The notes below the pieces were generated by a model. It worked only from the letters and a program-made list of their open reading frames with translations, was not told where the DNA came from and ran no database searches. Below, in pieces: positions 23,741 to 33,024 of a stretch of DNA of 64,000 nucleotides. Position numbers and translations under genes: made by a program. This DNA is from Nocardia sp. NRRL S-836 (GTDB lineage: Bacteria > Actinomycetota > Actinomycetes > Mycobacteriales > Pseudonocardiaceae), in assembly GCF_001279525.1 (NCBI RefSeq), contig NZ_LGDY01000164.1, positions 1-64,000 on the forward strand, given 5' to 3'. Position 1 is the first letter of the stretch, and every line of letters starts with the position of its first letter.

Positions 23741-23814
23741 CCCTGCATCTTCACACGGCCCGCCGGAGGCAGGCGGCCCAACGTGACCTTGCGCTCGCCA
23801 CCACCACTACCCCG

Positions 23815-23850
23815 CGCACGCGGGGATCGTGCGAAAGGTCCCCGCGTGCG
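23815..23850 (-). terminator. Stem-loop terminator after the RNB ribonuclease gene
   Basis: Perfect 12-bp inverted repeat, arms 23815-23826 and 23839-23850, with a 12-nt loop. It starts one base past the RNB stop codon and would end the long leftward operon that begins at 33024. Confidence 0.7.
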
Positions 23851-23851
23851 G

Positions 23852-25264
23852 TCAGGCGGCGGTGAAGCGGACGCGGCGTGTTGTGGGGTCCGCCTCCGCC
23901 AGGCGGACGCGGACGCGTTCGCCCTCGGGCAGCCGCTTGCCGGCGCACTTGGCGAGGACCGGGGGTGAGGAGACGAAGACGTCGGCCTCGGTGTCGCCGG
24001 AGCGCAGCACCACGGCGTCGAACTCCTGGCCCACCCGGCCGGCGAGCACCCACGCCTCGACCTGGTCCACCGACGCCCGTTCCACCTTCGCGGCCAGCGA
24101 GTCCGAGGCGCCCATCAGCGACGGCAGTTGCGGCAACGCCTCCGCCAGCCACGCGGGCAGCTCCTGACCGGCCGTCACCGCCAGGCACACCTCCGTGGCG
24201 AACCGGTCGACCAGGCGGCGCAGAGGCGCGGTCACGTGTGTGTACGGCGCCGCCACGCCCGCATGCGTCACGACCTCGGGCACCGATCCGTTGAACGCCG
24301 TGTACCCCGCACCGCGCAACAGCCGCGTGGCATCGGTGAACAGCGCCAGCGCCTCCGGCTTCGACGCGTCCAGCCCGGCCAGGAACGCACCCGGCGACAG
24401 GTCGGCGGGCCACGGCACGCCCAGCGCCGCGGCCGACTTCCGCAGCGACGCGACGGCCTCGGCGTCCGGGTCCGGCAACGTCCGCAGGATGCCGGTCTTC
24501 GCCTCCAGCATGATCGACGCCGCCGCCATGCCGGTCATCAGCGAGATCTCGGCGTTCCACGCGTCCACCTCGGCCCGCGGCCGGGCCACGAGCTGCCAGC
24601 CGTCGCCGTCGGGCTCGACCTCCTGCTCGGGCAGCTGCAGCTCGATCGCCCCGCGCTGCAGCGCGAGCTCGCGGCGCAACGGCCCGAACTCCGCCAGCGC
24701 CGCCACCGACGGGTGCGGGTCACCTGCGTCGAACGCCTTCTGCACCGACGCGTAGTCGAACTGCGCGATCGACCGCACCAGGGCCCGCCGCACCTCCACC
24801 GCGGTGGGCACGCCGTCGGCCGAGCACGTGAACGTCCACAGCACCGCCGGCCGCACGACCCCCGGCAGCAACGACGCGGCGCCCTCCGACAGCACGGTCG
24901 GGTGCAGCGGCACGTTGCCGTCGGGCAGGTAGATCGTCTGCCCGCGCTGCCGCACCTCCGCGTCCAGCGCACCGCCCGGCGTGACGAACAAGCCCAGGTC
25001 GGCGATGGCGTAGTGCACGACGAAACCGGCGCCGGAGCGTTGCACCAGCAGCGCCTGGTCGAGGTCCTTGGCGCCGGGCGGGTCGATCGTCACCAGCGGC
25101 AGGCCGGTGAGGTCGGGGCGGTCCCCCGCCGGACGGGAGACCGCCTCCTGCGCCTCGGCCAGTGCCGCGGCCGGGAAGTCCGGCCGCAGCCCGAACTCGG
25201 TGCGGAGGTCGTCGAAGGACAGGTCGGCAGGACCTGTGCGGATCACCAGGGAGGCCACCCGCAC
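23852..25264 (-). CDS. RNB-domain (RNase II family) ribonuclease
   Basis: 470 residues. The RNB catalytic core is recognisable from TIDPPGAKDLDQALLV (metal-binding acidic residues near 60-70), HYAIADLGLFV and the C-terminal YTHVTAPLRRLVDRFA, which contains the RNA-contacting Arg/Asp cluster. It is shorter than RNase II or RNase R and lacks obvious N-terminal cold-shock domains, like other actinobacterial stand-alone RNB proteins. A small S1-like C-terminus is possible (EFDAVVLRSG...). It starts 17 bp after the stop of a small gene of the secretion operon, so it may be co-transcribed with it. Confidence 0.85.
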   Translation of the reverse strand: MRVASLVIRTGPADLSFDDLRTEFGLRPDFPAAALAEAQEAVSRPAGDRPDLTGLPLVTIDPPGAKDLDQALLVQRSGAGFVVHYAIADLGLFVTPGGALDAEVRQRGQTIYLPDGNVPLHPTVLSEGAASLLPGVVRPAVLWTFTCSADGVPTAVEVRRALVRSIAQFDYASVQKAFDAGDPHPSVAALAEFGPLRRELALQRGAIELQLPEQEVEPDGDGWQLVARPRAEVDAWNAEISLMTGMAAASIMLEAKTGILRTLPDPDAEAVASLRKSAAALGVPWPADLSPGAFLAGLDASKPEALALFTDATRLLRGAGYTAFNGSVPEVVTHAGVAAPYTHVTAPLRRLVDRFATEVCLAVTAGQELPAWLAEALPQLPSLMGASDSLAAKVERASVDQVEAWVLAGRVGQEFDAVVLRSGDTEADVFVSSPPVLAKCAGKRLPEGERVRVRLAEADPTTRRVRFTAA

Positions 25265-25281
25265 AGCCTAGGGACCGCTGA

Positions 25282-25476
25282 TCAGTCCTCGTCGTCGCCG
25301 CGCCACTTCTTGTCCGCCTCGTCGGCGCTGCGGGTGCGTTCGCGGGCGATGTCCAGCGCACGGGCGGCGGTGGCCTCGTCCGGGTAGGGACCCATCCGGT
25401 CCGGGCCCTTGCACCCCTTGCCCTGCTCGACGGTCTGGTGCGTCAGGCAGTAGTACCAACCGCTGTTGTCGCTCAT
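25282..25476 (-). CDS. Small conserved actinobacterial protein with Cys/His motif
   Basis: 64 residues starting MSDNSGWYYCLTH. It resembles short actinobacterial proteins with the pattern WYYC-x2-H, then C, then GPYPDEATAARAL. C10, H13 and C22 could bind a metal or support a disulfide; function is unknown. The ATG overlaps the upstream stop by 4 bp, so it belongs to the secretion operon. A longer in-frame start exists but would overlap the neighbour heavily. Confidence 0.6.
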   Translation of the reverse strand: MSDNSGWYYCLTHQTVEQGKGCKGPDRMGPYPDEATAARALDIARERTRSADEADKKWRGDDED

Positions 25477-25946
25477 ACGCGTTCGCCTCCCAAAGGCGCC
25501 GGGAATCCCCGCGGCGGCGTGGACTGGTTGGCGTTGGCGTACTCCGACGGGATCGGATCCAAACACGAGACCAGCACCGTGCGGTCCTCCGCGTTCTCGA
25601 TCTTACGTCCGGAGCGGTCGCGGTAGACCAGCGAACCGTCGGAGTCGATCTCCATGATGGCGCCGACCTCGGCCAGCTGGTCCTCGTCGAGGTCGGCGAG
25701 CTTCTCGTAGCGCGAGGGCACCACCCGGTAGACCGGCCAGTTCAGGTGCGCGTAGGTCCGGTGGAACTCCGCGAGCAGGTGGACCAGGTGCTGCTGCCAC
25801 GGCAACGGCATCGCCTCGGCCAGCGCACGCGGGATCACCACGTAGTCGGGGGACACACCAGGGGCACCGGCGGCCATGTAGTCACGCACGGGTGTGCTCG
25901 ACGCAGGTGGTCCGGAAGGCCTCGGAATGGGGTCGTGGTTGAACAT
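25473..25946 (-). CDS. Conserved hypothetical protein of the secretion operon
   Basis: 157 residues, soluble, no signal peptide. Central segment DYVVIPRALAEAMPLPWQQH, then VYRVVPSRYEKLADLDEDQLAEVGAIMEID, which reads like a compact alpha/beta domain; the Pro-rich ends look disordered. I do not recognise a family. It lies 18 bp downstream of the peptidoglycan hydrolase and overlaps the next small gene by 4 bp, so a role with the envelope apparatus is inferred from context only. Confidence 0.65.
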   Translation of the reverse strand: MFNHDPIPRPSGPPASSTPVRDYMAAGAPGVSPDYVVIPRALAEAMPLPWQQHLVHLLAEFHRTYAHLNWPVYRVVPSRYEKLADLDEDQLAEVGAIMEIDSDGSLVYRDRSGRKIENAEDRTVLVSCLDPIPSEYANANQSTPPRGFPAPLGGERV

Positions 25947-25964
25947 GCAGCGCCTCCCCGCGAT

Positions 25965-26966
25965 CTACACGCCCGGCCGGACGGCCATCGGCATCAGCTC
26001 GTGATAGTTCCAGTTGATCTTGCTGATCTTCACGACGTCGCCCGTCTGCGGTGCGTGGATGTACTCGTCGCCGCCGAGGTACATGGCCACGTGGTGCACC
26101 GAACGGGGGTCGGCCGTGTTGTACGCCCAGAAGATCAGGTCCCCCGGCTGGGCGTCGCGCACCGGCAGGTGGGCGCCGCCCTGCTCGTACTGGTCGTTCG
26201 CCACCCGCGGGATCTTGACGTTGGCCGCCGCGAACGCCTTCACCAGGATGCCGGAGCAGTCCCAGGCGTCCGGGCCGTTGCCGCCCCACAGGTACGGCTC
26301 GCCGAGCTGCTGCTTGGTGAACTCGATGGCCACCCCCGCCGCGTTGGACGCCACGAGGAACTCGCCGGCGCCCGCACCGCAGCCGGCCGGGTCGCTGACC
26401 TGGCCGAGCTCGCTGAGCAGGAAGGCCGCCATGGACTCCCAGTTGTGGTACCGGTCGGGGAACGCCGAGCGCTCCACCGCCTGCGCCGAGTCGCCGGGCC
26501 TGCGGTTCTCCCAGTCCGGCACCTTCAGCAGCACGTCGTAGAACTTGTTGATCGCGTAGGTCGGGTCGACGACCTGGGTCTCGGTGCCCCAGCCCATCGA
26601 CGGGCGCATCTGGAAGATGCCGAGCGAGTCGCGGTCGCCGTAGTTCAACGGGCGCAGCCCCGACTCGGTCATGCCCGCCTGGATCGCGATCTGCCACGCC
26701 AGCGGCGGCAGCTTGCGCTCCTGGCCGATGGAGATGATGCGCGCGACGATGTTGCGCTGTTCGTCGTTGAGCCGCGAGGCGTCGTGCCGGCCCCTGTCGC
26801 CACCGCCCGCGTCCCACGGGCCGATGGCGGCGTTGCAGCTCATCCGCATCACGCCGGCGGCGCCCGCCCCGCCGCTCTGGTTGTTGATCACCTGCGACAC
26901 GCCGGACGTCGCGACCACCGTCACGATGGCCACGATGATCGCTCCGACGACCAACATGACGCGCAT
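25965..26966 (-). CDS. Bifunctional lytic transglycosylase-like / NlpC-P60 peptidoglycan hydrolase
   Basis: 333 residues with an N-terminal membrane anchor (residues ~3-23). Residues ~75-200 carry a transglycosylase-like domain (IAIQAGMTESGLRPLNYGDRD with the candidate catalytic Glu, then LGIFQMRPSMGWG). Residues ~215-330 form an NlpC/P60 cysteine peptidase with Cys in AWDCSGILVKAF, His in VHHVAMYLGG and a final YIHAP. Such two-domain enzymes open the wall in Gram-positive conjugation systems, comparable to VirB1 or TcpG/CwlT. It is placed 3 bp after the VirB8-like gene in the operon. Confidence 0.85.
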   Translation of the reverse strand: MRVMLVVGAIIVAIVTVVATSGVSQVINNQSGGAGAAGVMRMSCNAAIGPWDAGGGDRGRHDASRLNDEQRNIVARIISIGQERKLPPLAWQIAIQAGMTESGLRPLNYGDRDSLGIFQMRPSMGWGTETQVVDPTYAINKFYDVLLKVPDWENRRPGDSAQAVERSAFPDRYHNWESMAAFLLSELGQVSDPAGCGAGAGEFLVASNAAGVAIEFTKQQLGEPYLWGGNGPDAWDCSGILVKAFAAANVKIPRVANDQYEQGGAHLPVRDAQPGDLIFWAYNTADPRSVHHVAMYLGGDEYIHAPQTGDVVKISKINWNYHELMPMAVRPGV

Positions 26967-26969
26967 GGC

Positions 26970-27569
26970 TCAGTCCGCCTTCGTGTAGCTGTTGACCCGC
27001 CACTCGTTGCTGGGCGAAAGCTTGATCAACGTGATGACGACCTTGCCGGAGTCGGTGCCGACCCGGAAGTCGGCCGACGACACCGTGGACCGCACCGGGG
27101 CGACCTTCTCGGTGATCTTGTCCGGCACGTTCTTCGGGTCGATCGTCGCCATCTGCGCGAGGAACTCCTCCGTCGTGTACGGGCGGAGGTTCGCGAGCCA
27201 CTTCTCGACGTCGTTGTTGGGCGGCGGCTTGATCCAGTTCTCCGCCCACAGCTCGGCGACCAGCTGCGCGTCGGCCTGCGGCGGCGCCGCCTGCGCGGAG
27301 TTGGACGGCGGCGGCAGCTTGGTCGGCAGCGACGTGGCGCTGACGGGCAGCTGCCCGACCTGGGTCGGCTGCACCGAGGCCGACGTCTGGCCCGCCGCCG
27401 ACGGATCGGCCGGCCCGCGGTCCAGCAGCTTCGGGATGATCACACCCAGCGCCACCACGAGCAGCACGAAGATGACGATCGACGCGCCGAGGTGGCGCGG
27501 GGAACGCATCGGCCAGCCCCACAGGCTGCGGTAGACCGCGGCGCGGCCGCGGTTGGTTCGGATCGGCAC
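26970..27569 (-). CDS. VirB8/TcpC-like membrane-anchored protein
   Basis: 199 residues: a short cytosolic N-terminus, one membrane helix (SIVIFVLLVVALGVIIPKLL, ~30-50), a Pro/Ser/Gln-rich linker and a C-terminal domain of ~110 residues (AELWAENWIKPP...) of the size and topology of VirB8/TcpC NTF2-like domains. The assignment rests on topology and operon position more than on motifs. In type IV systems this component bridges the inner-membrane complex and the outside. Confidence 0.6.
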   Translation of the reverse strand: MPIRTNRGRAAVYRSLWGWPMRSPRHLGASIVIFVLLVVALGVIIPKLLDRGPADPSAAGQTSASVQPTQVGQLPVSATSLPTKLPPPSNSAQAAPPQADAQLVAELWAENWIKPPPNNDVEKWLANLRPYTTEEFLAQMATIDPKNVPDKITEKVAPVRSTVSSADFRVGTDSGKVVITLIKLSPSNEWRVNSYTKAD

Positions 27570-27585
27570 CTGACGTCCCCCTCCC

Positions 27586-29445
27586 TCAGTTGTCGCGGAC
27601 TTCGAAGCCGCGCGACGGCCGGTAGATCACGTGCACCGGACGGCCCGCGACCACCTCGGTCTCCGCGCGCCGCGGCTCCTGCACCGGCGCCTGGTAGCCG
27701 GTGGACCGCGACGGCACCAGCACCGCGTCGTCCACGCGGTCCCACTGCCGGTCGGTGACCGGTGGGCTGTCCACCACGCGCGACCGGCCGACCGGCAGCG
27801 CCGCCGGGCCCGATCCCGCGGGCAACGCACCGGAACGCACGCCGTTGTAGCCGTCGCCGCTGGAGCTGACCTGGCTCGGCGCACCGCGGTCGAGCCGCTG
27901 GGCGGTGGCCACGACCGGGTTCGACGCCTCCGGGCGCACCCGTCCGCGACCGCGCTGCGGCACCTCGTCGCCGTCGCCCTCGCCCTCGCGCACCGAGTCC
28001 CAGAACTCGTCCTGCGGGGTCGGCCCGGCCTGCTTGCGGCCGCGCAGCCGCGACAGGATGCCGCCCTGCATCGGCAGGACGTTGCTCGCGGAACCGACCG
28101 ACATCTCGACCATCTGCCACATGCGGCGCAGCGGTTTGCCGATCACGAAGCACACGAGTGTGAGCATCAGGCCGAGCAACGTCCTGGTCAGCAACGACAG
28201 CCCGGTCGCGTTGAAGATCGCCTGCAGCAGCAACGCGTGCACGCCCGCGAGGACCGCGAGCACCAGCACGTTGAACACCGTCACGGCGGCCGCGCGGGCG
28301 ACCTTGCGCAGCAGGTCGTGGTGGATCAGCGCGACCAGGCCGATGAGCGGGCCGGCGAGCGTGAGGATGCGCAGCAGCAGCTGGGCCAGCAGCACCGCGG
28401 CCTTCGCGAACAGCTGGAACAGCGAGAACGCGACCGCCTGCAGCAGCGAGAGGAACCCGGCGCCGGTGCGGCTGCCGTCGGTGCCGTCGAAGTAGCCCTT
28501 CGCGGTGCCGAGCTGACCCTCCAGCGCGATCCACTCGGCCTTCTTCGCGCTCAGGGCCGCCTGGTCGGCGTCCTTGTGCTCGGCGATCTCGGCCGTGGTC
28601 CACGCCTGGGCCTTGAGGATGCGCGGGCCGTACTCGACGGCCTGCGGTGCCTCGGGCGTGCCGAACGCGCCGCGCAACCAGCTCTGGTACACCACGGCGT
28701 CGTGCAGTTTCGTGGGCAGCACGTGGAGCGTGCCCTGTTCCTCGGGGGCCTCGATGAAGCCCGCCTGGATCTCCGAGGTCTTGGAGACCAGCGTGTTGTC
28801 GAGGAGGTTGTAGAACTGCGGCAGCGCCAGTGTCGAGGTGGCGAGCCACATCGCCGCCAGCGCCCACAGCCCGCGTTTGGAGATCGCGGCGAAGTCGCCG
28901 GTCCAGATCTGCCGGAACATCAGGATCGCGAGGATCAGCGCCACCAGGCCGAACCAGCGCAGGTAGACGTTGTCGTAGACCTTCTGCACGCCGTTCTTCA
29001 CGGCGTCGTCCAGCGGCACGAGCAGACCGCGGCCCATCACCGTGTAGTGCAACGCGTTCGTGGCGCCGACGATGTTCTTGCCGACGCTGAACAGCTCGTT
29101 GCCCGCCCACGTGTCGATCGTGGCGTTGGCGTTCGGAATGGTGCAGCTCTTCTGGTAGTAGTGCCAGACCATGCCCGCGTAGCCGTAGTCGAGGTACGCC
29201 GAGCCCGGCAGGCCGTTGCCGACCGGTGGGTCGAGCGCGCCGACCATGCCGGCGCCGGGCCGTTCCGGGTTCGGTGCCTCGCCGCAGTTCTGCGCGTGCG
29301 CGGCCGGGGCACCCAGCACCACCTGGAGGGCCAGGATCGCCGACACGAGGCCGATCGACCTCGTGCGCTGGGACACGCGCAGCCCGAACCGCCGCCTCGC
29401 CCAGAGCAAGGCGGCGACCGAGAGCACGATCGCCAGTGCGGTCAT
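27586..29445 (-). CDS. VirB6/TrbL-like polytopic membrane protein
   Basis: 619 residues. The N-terminus has a hydrophobic helix and an AHAQ-type cleavage-like site, then a ~120-residue extracytoplasmic segment with two Cys. Membrane helices lie near 165-215 and in a cluster at ~340-460, and a long hydrophilic, Arg/Pro-rich C-terminal tail ends at 619. Gram-positive VirB6-type proteins have this layout and form the channel base. It overlaps the VirB4 gene by 4 bp, so the two are translationally coupled. Confidence 0.7.
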   Translation of the reverse strand: MTALAIVLSVAALLWARRRFGLRVSQRTRSIGLVSAILALQVVLGAPAAHAQNCGEAPNPERPGAGMVGALDPPVGNGLPGSAYLDYGYAGMVWHYYQKSCTIPNANATIDTWAGNELFSVGKNIVGATNALHYTVMGRGLLVPLDDAVKNGVQKVYDNVYLRWFGLVALILAILMFRQIWTGDFAAISKRGLWALAAMWLATSTLALPQFYNLLDNTLVSKTSEIQAGFIEAPEEQGTLHVLPTKLHDAVVYQSWLRGAFGTPEAPQAVEYGPRILKAQAWTTAEIAEHKDADQAALSAKKAEWIALEGQLGTAKGYFDGTDGSRTGAGFLSLLQAVAFSLFQLFAKAAVLLAQLLLRILTLAGPLIGLVALIHHDLLRKVARAAAVTVFNVLVLAVLAGVHALLLQAIFNATGLSLLTRTLLGLMLTLVCFVIGKPLRRMWQMVEMSVGSASNVLPMQGGILSRLRGRKQAGPTPQDEFWDSVREGEGDGDEVPQRGRGRVRPEASNPVVATAQRLDRGAPSQVSSSGDGYNGVRSGALPAGSGPAALPVGRSRVVDSPPVTDRQWDRVDDAVLVPSRSTGYQAPVQEPRRAETEVVAGRPVHVIYRPSRGFEVRDN

Positions 29446-32297
29446 GCGGCGCCGTCCCGGTGGCGGTTGGACCCGTCACCGTGGCCCACCAGGTGGGCCT
29501 CGTCCTCCGTCAGCCCGAGCTCGAGGTCCGCGGCGAGCTCGTCGTCGATCTCGTCCGGCACGTACGCGGGTTCCGGCACCGACGACACCGCCTCGTCCTC
29601 GCCGCCGGGAAGGGCGTCGCGGCCGCGCTTGGCGTCCGGTGTCGTGTCGAGCGAGTTGCGCAGGTGCTCCAGGTGCGGGCCGCTGAAGTCGATGCGGATC
29701 CGTTCCACGCCACCGGCACCGTCGCCGAAGATGAACTGCCGCGGCGCGCGGTCGCGTTCGGTCGCGGTGCGCGCCCCACCGGGACGGCGGCCGAGCGAGG
29801 CCACGACCTGCTCGTAGCCCGCCCCGACCGGGACCTTCAACAGCCGCAACGCGTCCGCCTGCGCCTGGTCGTCGTCGAGCCGGCCGACGAAGACCGAGTC
29901 GAGCAGCGCCACGAAGCCCTGGATGCGCAGGAAGTCCGCGGGGATCTGCGACGACAGCAGCACGCGGACGTTCCACTTGCGGGAGTCACGCGCGAAGCGG
30001 TTCATCAGCACGCGACCGGTCGGGACCTCGGAGAGGAAGAACGCCTCGTCGATCCAGACGCCCTTGCGCTGGTCCTTGGGTTTCTCGTAGATCGACCGCT
30101 GGGTGAGCCACGCGGCCAGGTTCAGCATCTCGACGCCCAGCGACTCGGCGTCGGTCCAGTGCTCGCGGCCGACGCCGTCCTTCGGCAGGTTCAGGCCCGC
30201 CATCGTCAGCACGGTGAGCCGGTCGTCGCGCGCCTCGTTGTACGGGTCGGCGTTGGCCTCGGGGATCAGCAACGACATGCGCTCACGCATCTCGTCGAGG
30301 AAGTCCGCGACCACGACGGCGTGCTCGTGGTGCTCGGACGCGTCACGGCGCAGCGCCTCGAAGACGAGACCGGGGTGCGCGTCGAAGCGGCCACCGACCG
30401 TGCGGACCGCGCGCAGCAGCACGATGCGCGTCTGCGGCAGGCGGGCGACCTCGAACGGCAGCAGGCCCGTGAGCACGTCCAGCACGAGCCGGCGGCGGGT
30501 CGCGGCGGCGAGCGCCTTCTCCCGGCGCCACGCCCGTTCCGGGTCGTCCTCGTCGAGGAAGTGCTCGATCATCGGCTCGGCGACCACCCGGTACGGGTTG
30601 AGGATGCCGGGCTGGGCGTTGAGCAGGTTGATCGGCCGGGCGTACGGGCGCAGCTCCGGCAGGTCGCACAGCGCCGCCAGCGGACCGGACGGGTCGAGCA
30701 GCGTCCAGTGCGCGCCGGCCCGCAGCGTCTTGTAGACGATTCCGCCGCCGAGGAACGACTTGCCGGCACCCAGGCCGGCGACCATCGCGGTCAGGCCGGA
30801 GGCGTCGCGGAGCTCCTGGGCCATCCACGGGTCCCAGGCGACCGGGCGCCGGGTGGCCGTGACGGTCTCGCCGAGCAGGATGCCGCGGCGGTCACCGACC
30901 TCGGCCGTGGCCGTGGGCACGGCGGACGCGGCCCACAGCACGCTGCCCCGCCGCAGGTACGCGGCGCTGGACAGCGGCTCGCCGGGGATGAACTCGCGGG
31001 CGATGGCGTACTGCGCCTCGGGGTGCTCGATGGCGATCTTCGGCTTGTAGAGCTCCAGCAGCTGCTGGGCCAGCCGCAGCGCCTCGCGCTCGGTCGGGCC
31101 GGACACGGCGAGCCGCCACCACGAGCGGACCCTGGTGCCCAGCGCGGTGAAGCCCGACGTCATCTCGTCGTCGATCTCCAGCACGCGCCCGGCCTGGCGG
31201 GCCAGCGACTGCGGCGGTTCCAGCTCGTGCTCGTCGGTGTAGTGGCGGACCTGCGAGCGCACCTTGCTCATCTGGCGCGAGAGCTCGCCGGACACCTCTT
31301 CGGGCTTGCGCACGTAGATGCGGGCCGACCACTCGACGGAGGCGGGCAGGCGGTCGGCGCGCTGCACCCACGGGTCGTCGACCTCGGGGATCTGCAGGCC
31401 GTGCATCAGCCCGACGGTGAGCACCGCGACGTGCCGCTTGATGCCCGCGTTTGAGCCGGTGCGGCCGCGCACGGTCACCGTCGGCGAGTACGGCTCCTGG
31501 TGGAAGTCCGCGGCGTCGGTGAAGCTGGCCAGGTCCTCCGGTTCCCACGCGGCGCCCGGCACGGCGGGCAGGTTGCGCGGTGCGGGCAGGCCCAGCGAGC
31601 ACGACCGGTGCATCAGCCAGGACATCTCCTCGGCCGTCGCGGGACGGCCTTCGAGACCGGCGGACCCGATGACCTGGTCGAGGTGCTCGACCTCGGAGTC
31701 CAGCGCCACCAGCTCGGCGTCCACGGCGTCGGGGAAGACCTTGCGCAGCACCGGTGCCGCGCGTTCGACGGCGCGGTCCATCATGTTGCGGGTCTGCACC
31801 TGGACGCCCAGGTAGACCTCTTTCTCCGCCATCGAGCGGCCCATGAGCTGCTGCTGCTCGCCGACCATGTAGTCGTCGAACGTCAGCGTGCCGGGGGTGT
31901 CCGGCAGGCGCTTGACGGCGTTGTGCACGTGCGCCTCGGCCCACATGCGGATCGGGTACGGCCGTGTCGTGACGCGCAGGTGCATCCAGCGGCCCTGCAG
32001 CTCGGCGTACTGGCCGGCGATCGCGGCGATCAGGTCCTGGCGCTGCGAGTCGCTGCGGAACGACCAGCGCTGCGGGGCGAGCCGGTACCAGGCGTAGACC
32101 TCTTGCCCGGTGCGCAGCAGGTGGCCGTCGATGCTGCGGGCGCTGATCGACGGGGTGTAGCTCGGCACGGCCTGCTCGCCGGGCAGGCGGCGGCCGCGCT
32201 TGGAGTAGACCCGGTCGTGGTCGCGCGGGTCCGCGGCCGCGTGCTGTGCGATGTGCTGGGCGGAGCGACGGTCACGGTCTCGCCGGCGTCCGAACAC
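29442..32297 (-). CDS. VirB4-like type IV secretion ATPase
   Basis: 951 residues. Walker A is GLGAGKSFLGGG (about residue 510-515) and Walker B is GVWIDEAFFL with the catalytic Glu near residue 750. FARDSRKWNVRVLLSSQIPADF is the downstream sensor-like region of VirB4/TraC ATPases. The long N-terminal half (residues 1-480) is the TraC-type domain that contacts the membrane complex. The protein energises pilus biogenesis or substrate transfer at the inner membrane. The start overlaps the upstream PrgI-like gene by 26 bp. Confidence 0.88.
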   Translation of the reverse strand: MFGRRRDRDRRSAQHIAQHAAADPRDHDRVYSKRGRRLPGEQAVPSYTPSISARSIDGHLLRTGQEVYAWYRLAPQRWSFRSDSQRQDLIAAIAGQYAELQGRWMHLRVTTRPYPIRMWAEAHVHNAVKRLPDTPGTLTFDDYMVGEQQQLMGRSMAEKEVYLGVQVQTRNMMDRAVERAAPVLRKVFPDAVDAELVALDSEVEHLDQVIGSAGLEGRPATAEEMSWLMHRSCSLGLPAPRNLPAVPGAAWEPEDLASFTDAADFHQEPYSPTVTVRGRTGSNAGIKRHVAVLTVGLMHGLQIPEVDDPWVQRADRLPASVEWSARIYVRKPEEVSGELSRQMSKVRSQVRHYTDEHELEPPQSLARQAGRVLEIDDEMTSGFTALGTRVRSWWRLAVSGPTEREALRLAQQLLELYKPKIAIEHPEAQYAIAREFIPGEPLSSAAYLRRGSVLWAASAVPTATAEVGDRRGILLGETVTATRRPVAWDPWMAQELRDASGLTAMVAGLGAGKSFLGGGIVYKTLRAGAHWTLLDPSGPLAALCDLPELRPYARPINLLNAQPGILNPYRVVAEPMIEHFLDEDDPERAWRREKALAAATRRRLVLDVLTGLLPFEVARLPQTRIVLLRAVRTVGGRFDAHPGLVFEALRRDASEHHEHAVVVADFLDEMRERMSLLIPEANADPYNEARDDRLTVLTMAGLNLPKDGVGREHWTDAESLGVEMLNLAAWLTQRSIYEKPKDQRKGVWIDEAFFLSEVPTGRVLMNRFARDSRKWNVRVLLSSQIPADFLRIQGFVALLDSVFVGRLDDDQAQADALRLLKVPVGAGYEQVVASLGRRPGGARTATERDRAPRQFIFGDGAGGVERIRIDFSGPHLEHLRNSLDTTPDAKRGRDALPGGEDEAVSSVPEPAYVPDEIDDELAADLELGLTEDEAHLVGHGDGSNRHRDGAA

Positions 32298-32742
32298 CGC
32301 GAACCTCCTTCTTGCGCGTGGCTGACGTCCGGCGGTTCTGGGCCTGCTGTCTCGCCCGTTGTTTCTTGCTCAACTTGGGACGAGGCCGCTGCGGGTTGAC
32401 CCGGATCCGGGCGGCGCTGGCCGCTCCGCCGGTGCTTGCCGTGCGTTCTCGAGGTGCGGTGAGCTCGCGGACCCACATCGACATGACGGCCGTGAGAGGC
32501 CTCTCATGGCTGATCCGCGCCGTGATGAAGCGGGTGAGGAGGATCGTGGCGACGAGCGCCCAGGCGGTCGAGAAGAACCCGAACCCGATGCCGACCTGGC
32601 GCTCGATCGTGAGTACGACGAGGAAGACAACGATCCCGACGCCCCACGCGACGTATCGCGCGCGCCAGGGGAAGGTCGCTTTGGGCGGGCCGAGCCAGAC
32701 GGCGTCGACCCGGTAGACCTCGTCGTCAGTGCGGACCCGCAC
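32272..32742 (-). CDS. PrgI/VirB3-like small membrane protein
   Basis: 156 residues. Two adjacent membrane helices (about residues 30-65: YVAWGVGIVVFLVVLTI and FGFFSTAWALVATILL) are followed by a basic tail rich in Lys/Arg/Gln. PrgI-like or VirB3-like proteins with this topology sit directly before VirB4 in type IV operons. It is 3 bp from the pilin-like gene and overlaps the VirB4 gene. Confidence 0.65.
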   Translation of the reverse strand: MRVRTDDEVYRVDAVWLGPPKATFPWRARYVAWGVGIVVFLVVLTIERQVGIGFGFFSTAWALVATILLTRFITARISHERPLTAVMSMWVRELTAPRERTASTGGAASAARIRVNPQRPRPKLSKKQRARQQAQNRRTSATRKKEVRGVRTPARP

Positions 32743-32745
32743 GGA

Positions 32746-33024
32746 TCAGCCTCCGACGAACAAGCCGGCGAGCCACTTGCCGATGTTCGCGCCCGCGTCG
32801 GTCGTGACCGCGAGGCCGATGATGGCCAGCGCGACGATCACACCACCCAGGCGGCGCATGACACCGGCGTTGTCGCCCTTGCCGCCACCGAGCCACAGCA
32901 GCAGCAACGCGACGGTCAGCAGCAGCAGCGGGACGATGTTCCCCAGGATCCAGTCGCGCACGTTGCTTGTGCCCGGCACCGTCGGCTGCTGCTGAGCGAG
33001 TGTCACCAGGTCCATGGCGGTCAT
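32746..33024 (-). CDS. VirB2/TrbC-like pilin-like protein
   Basis: 92 residues: a short polar N-terminus, a strongly hydrophobic helix (IVPLLLLTVALLLLWLGG), a small polar loop (GKGDNAGVMRRLGG) and a second helix (VIVALAIIGLAVT). Two helices joined by a short basic loop is the VirB2/TrbC pilin layout. First gene of the leftward operon, with GGAG 6 nt before the ATG. Confidence 0.6.
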   Translation of the reverse strand: MTAMDLVTLAQQQPTVPGTSNVRDWILGNIVPLLLLTVALLLLWLGGGKGDNAGVMRRLGGVIVALAIIGLAVTTDAGANIGKWLAGLFVGG

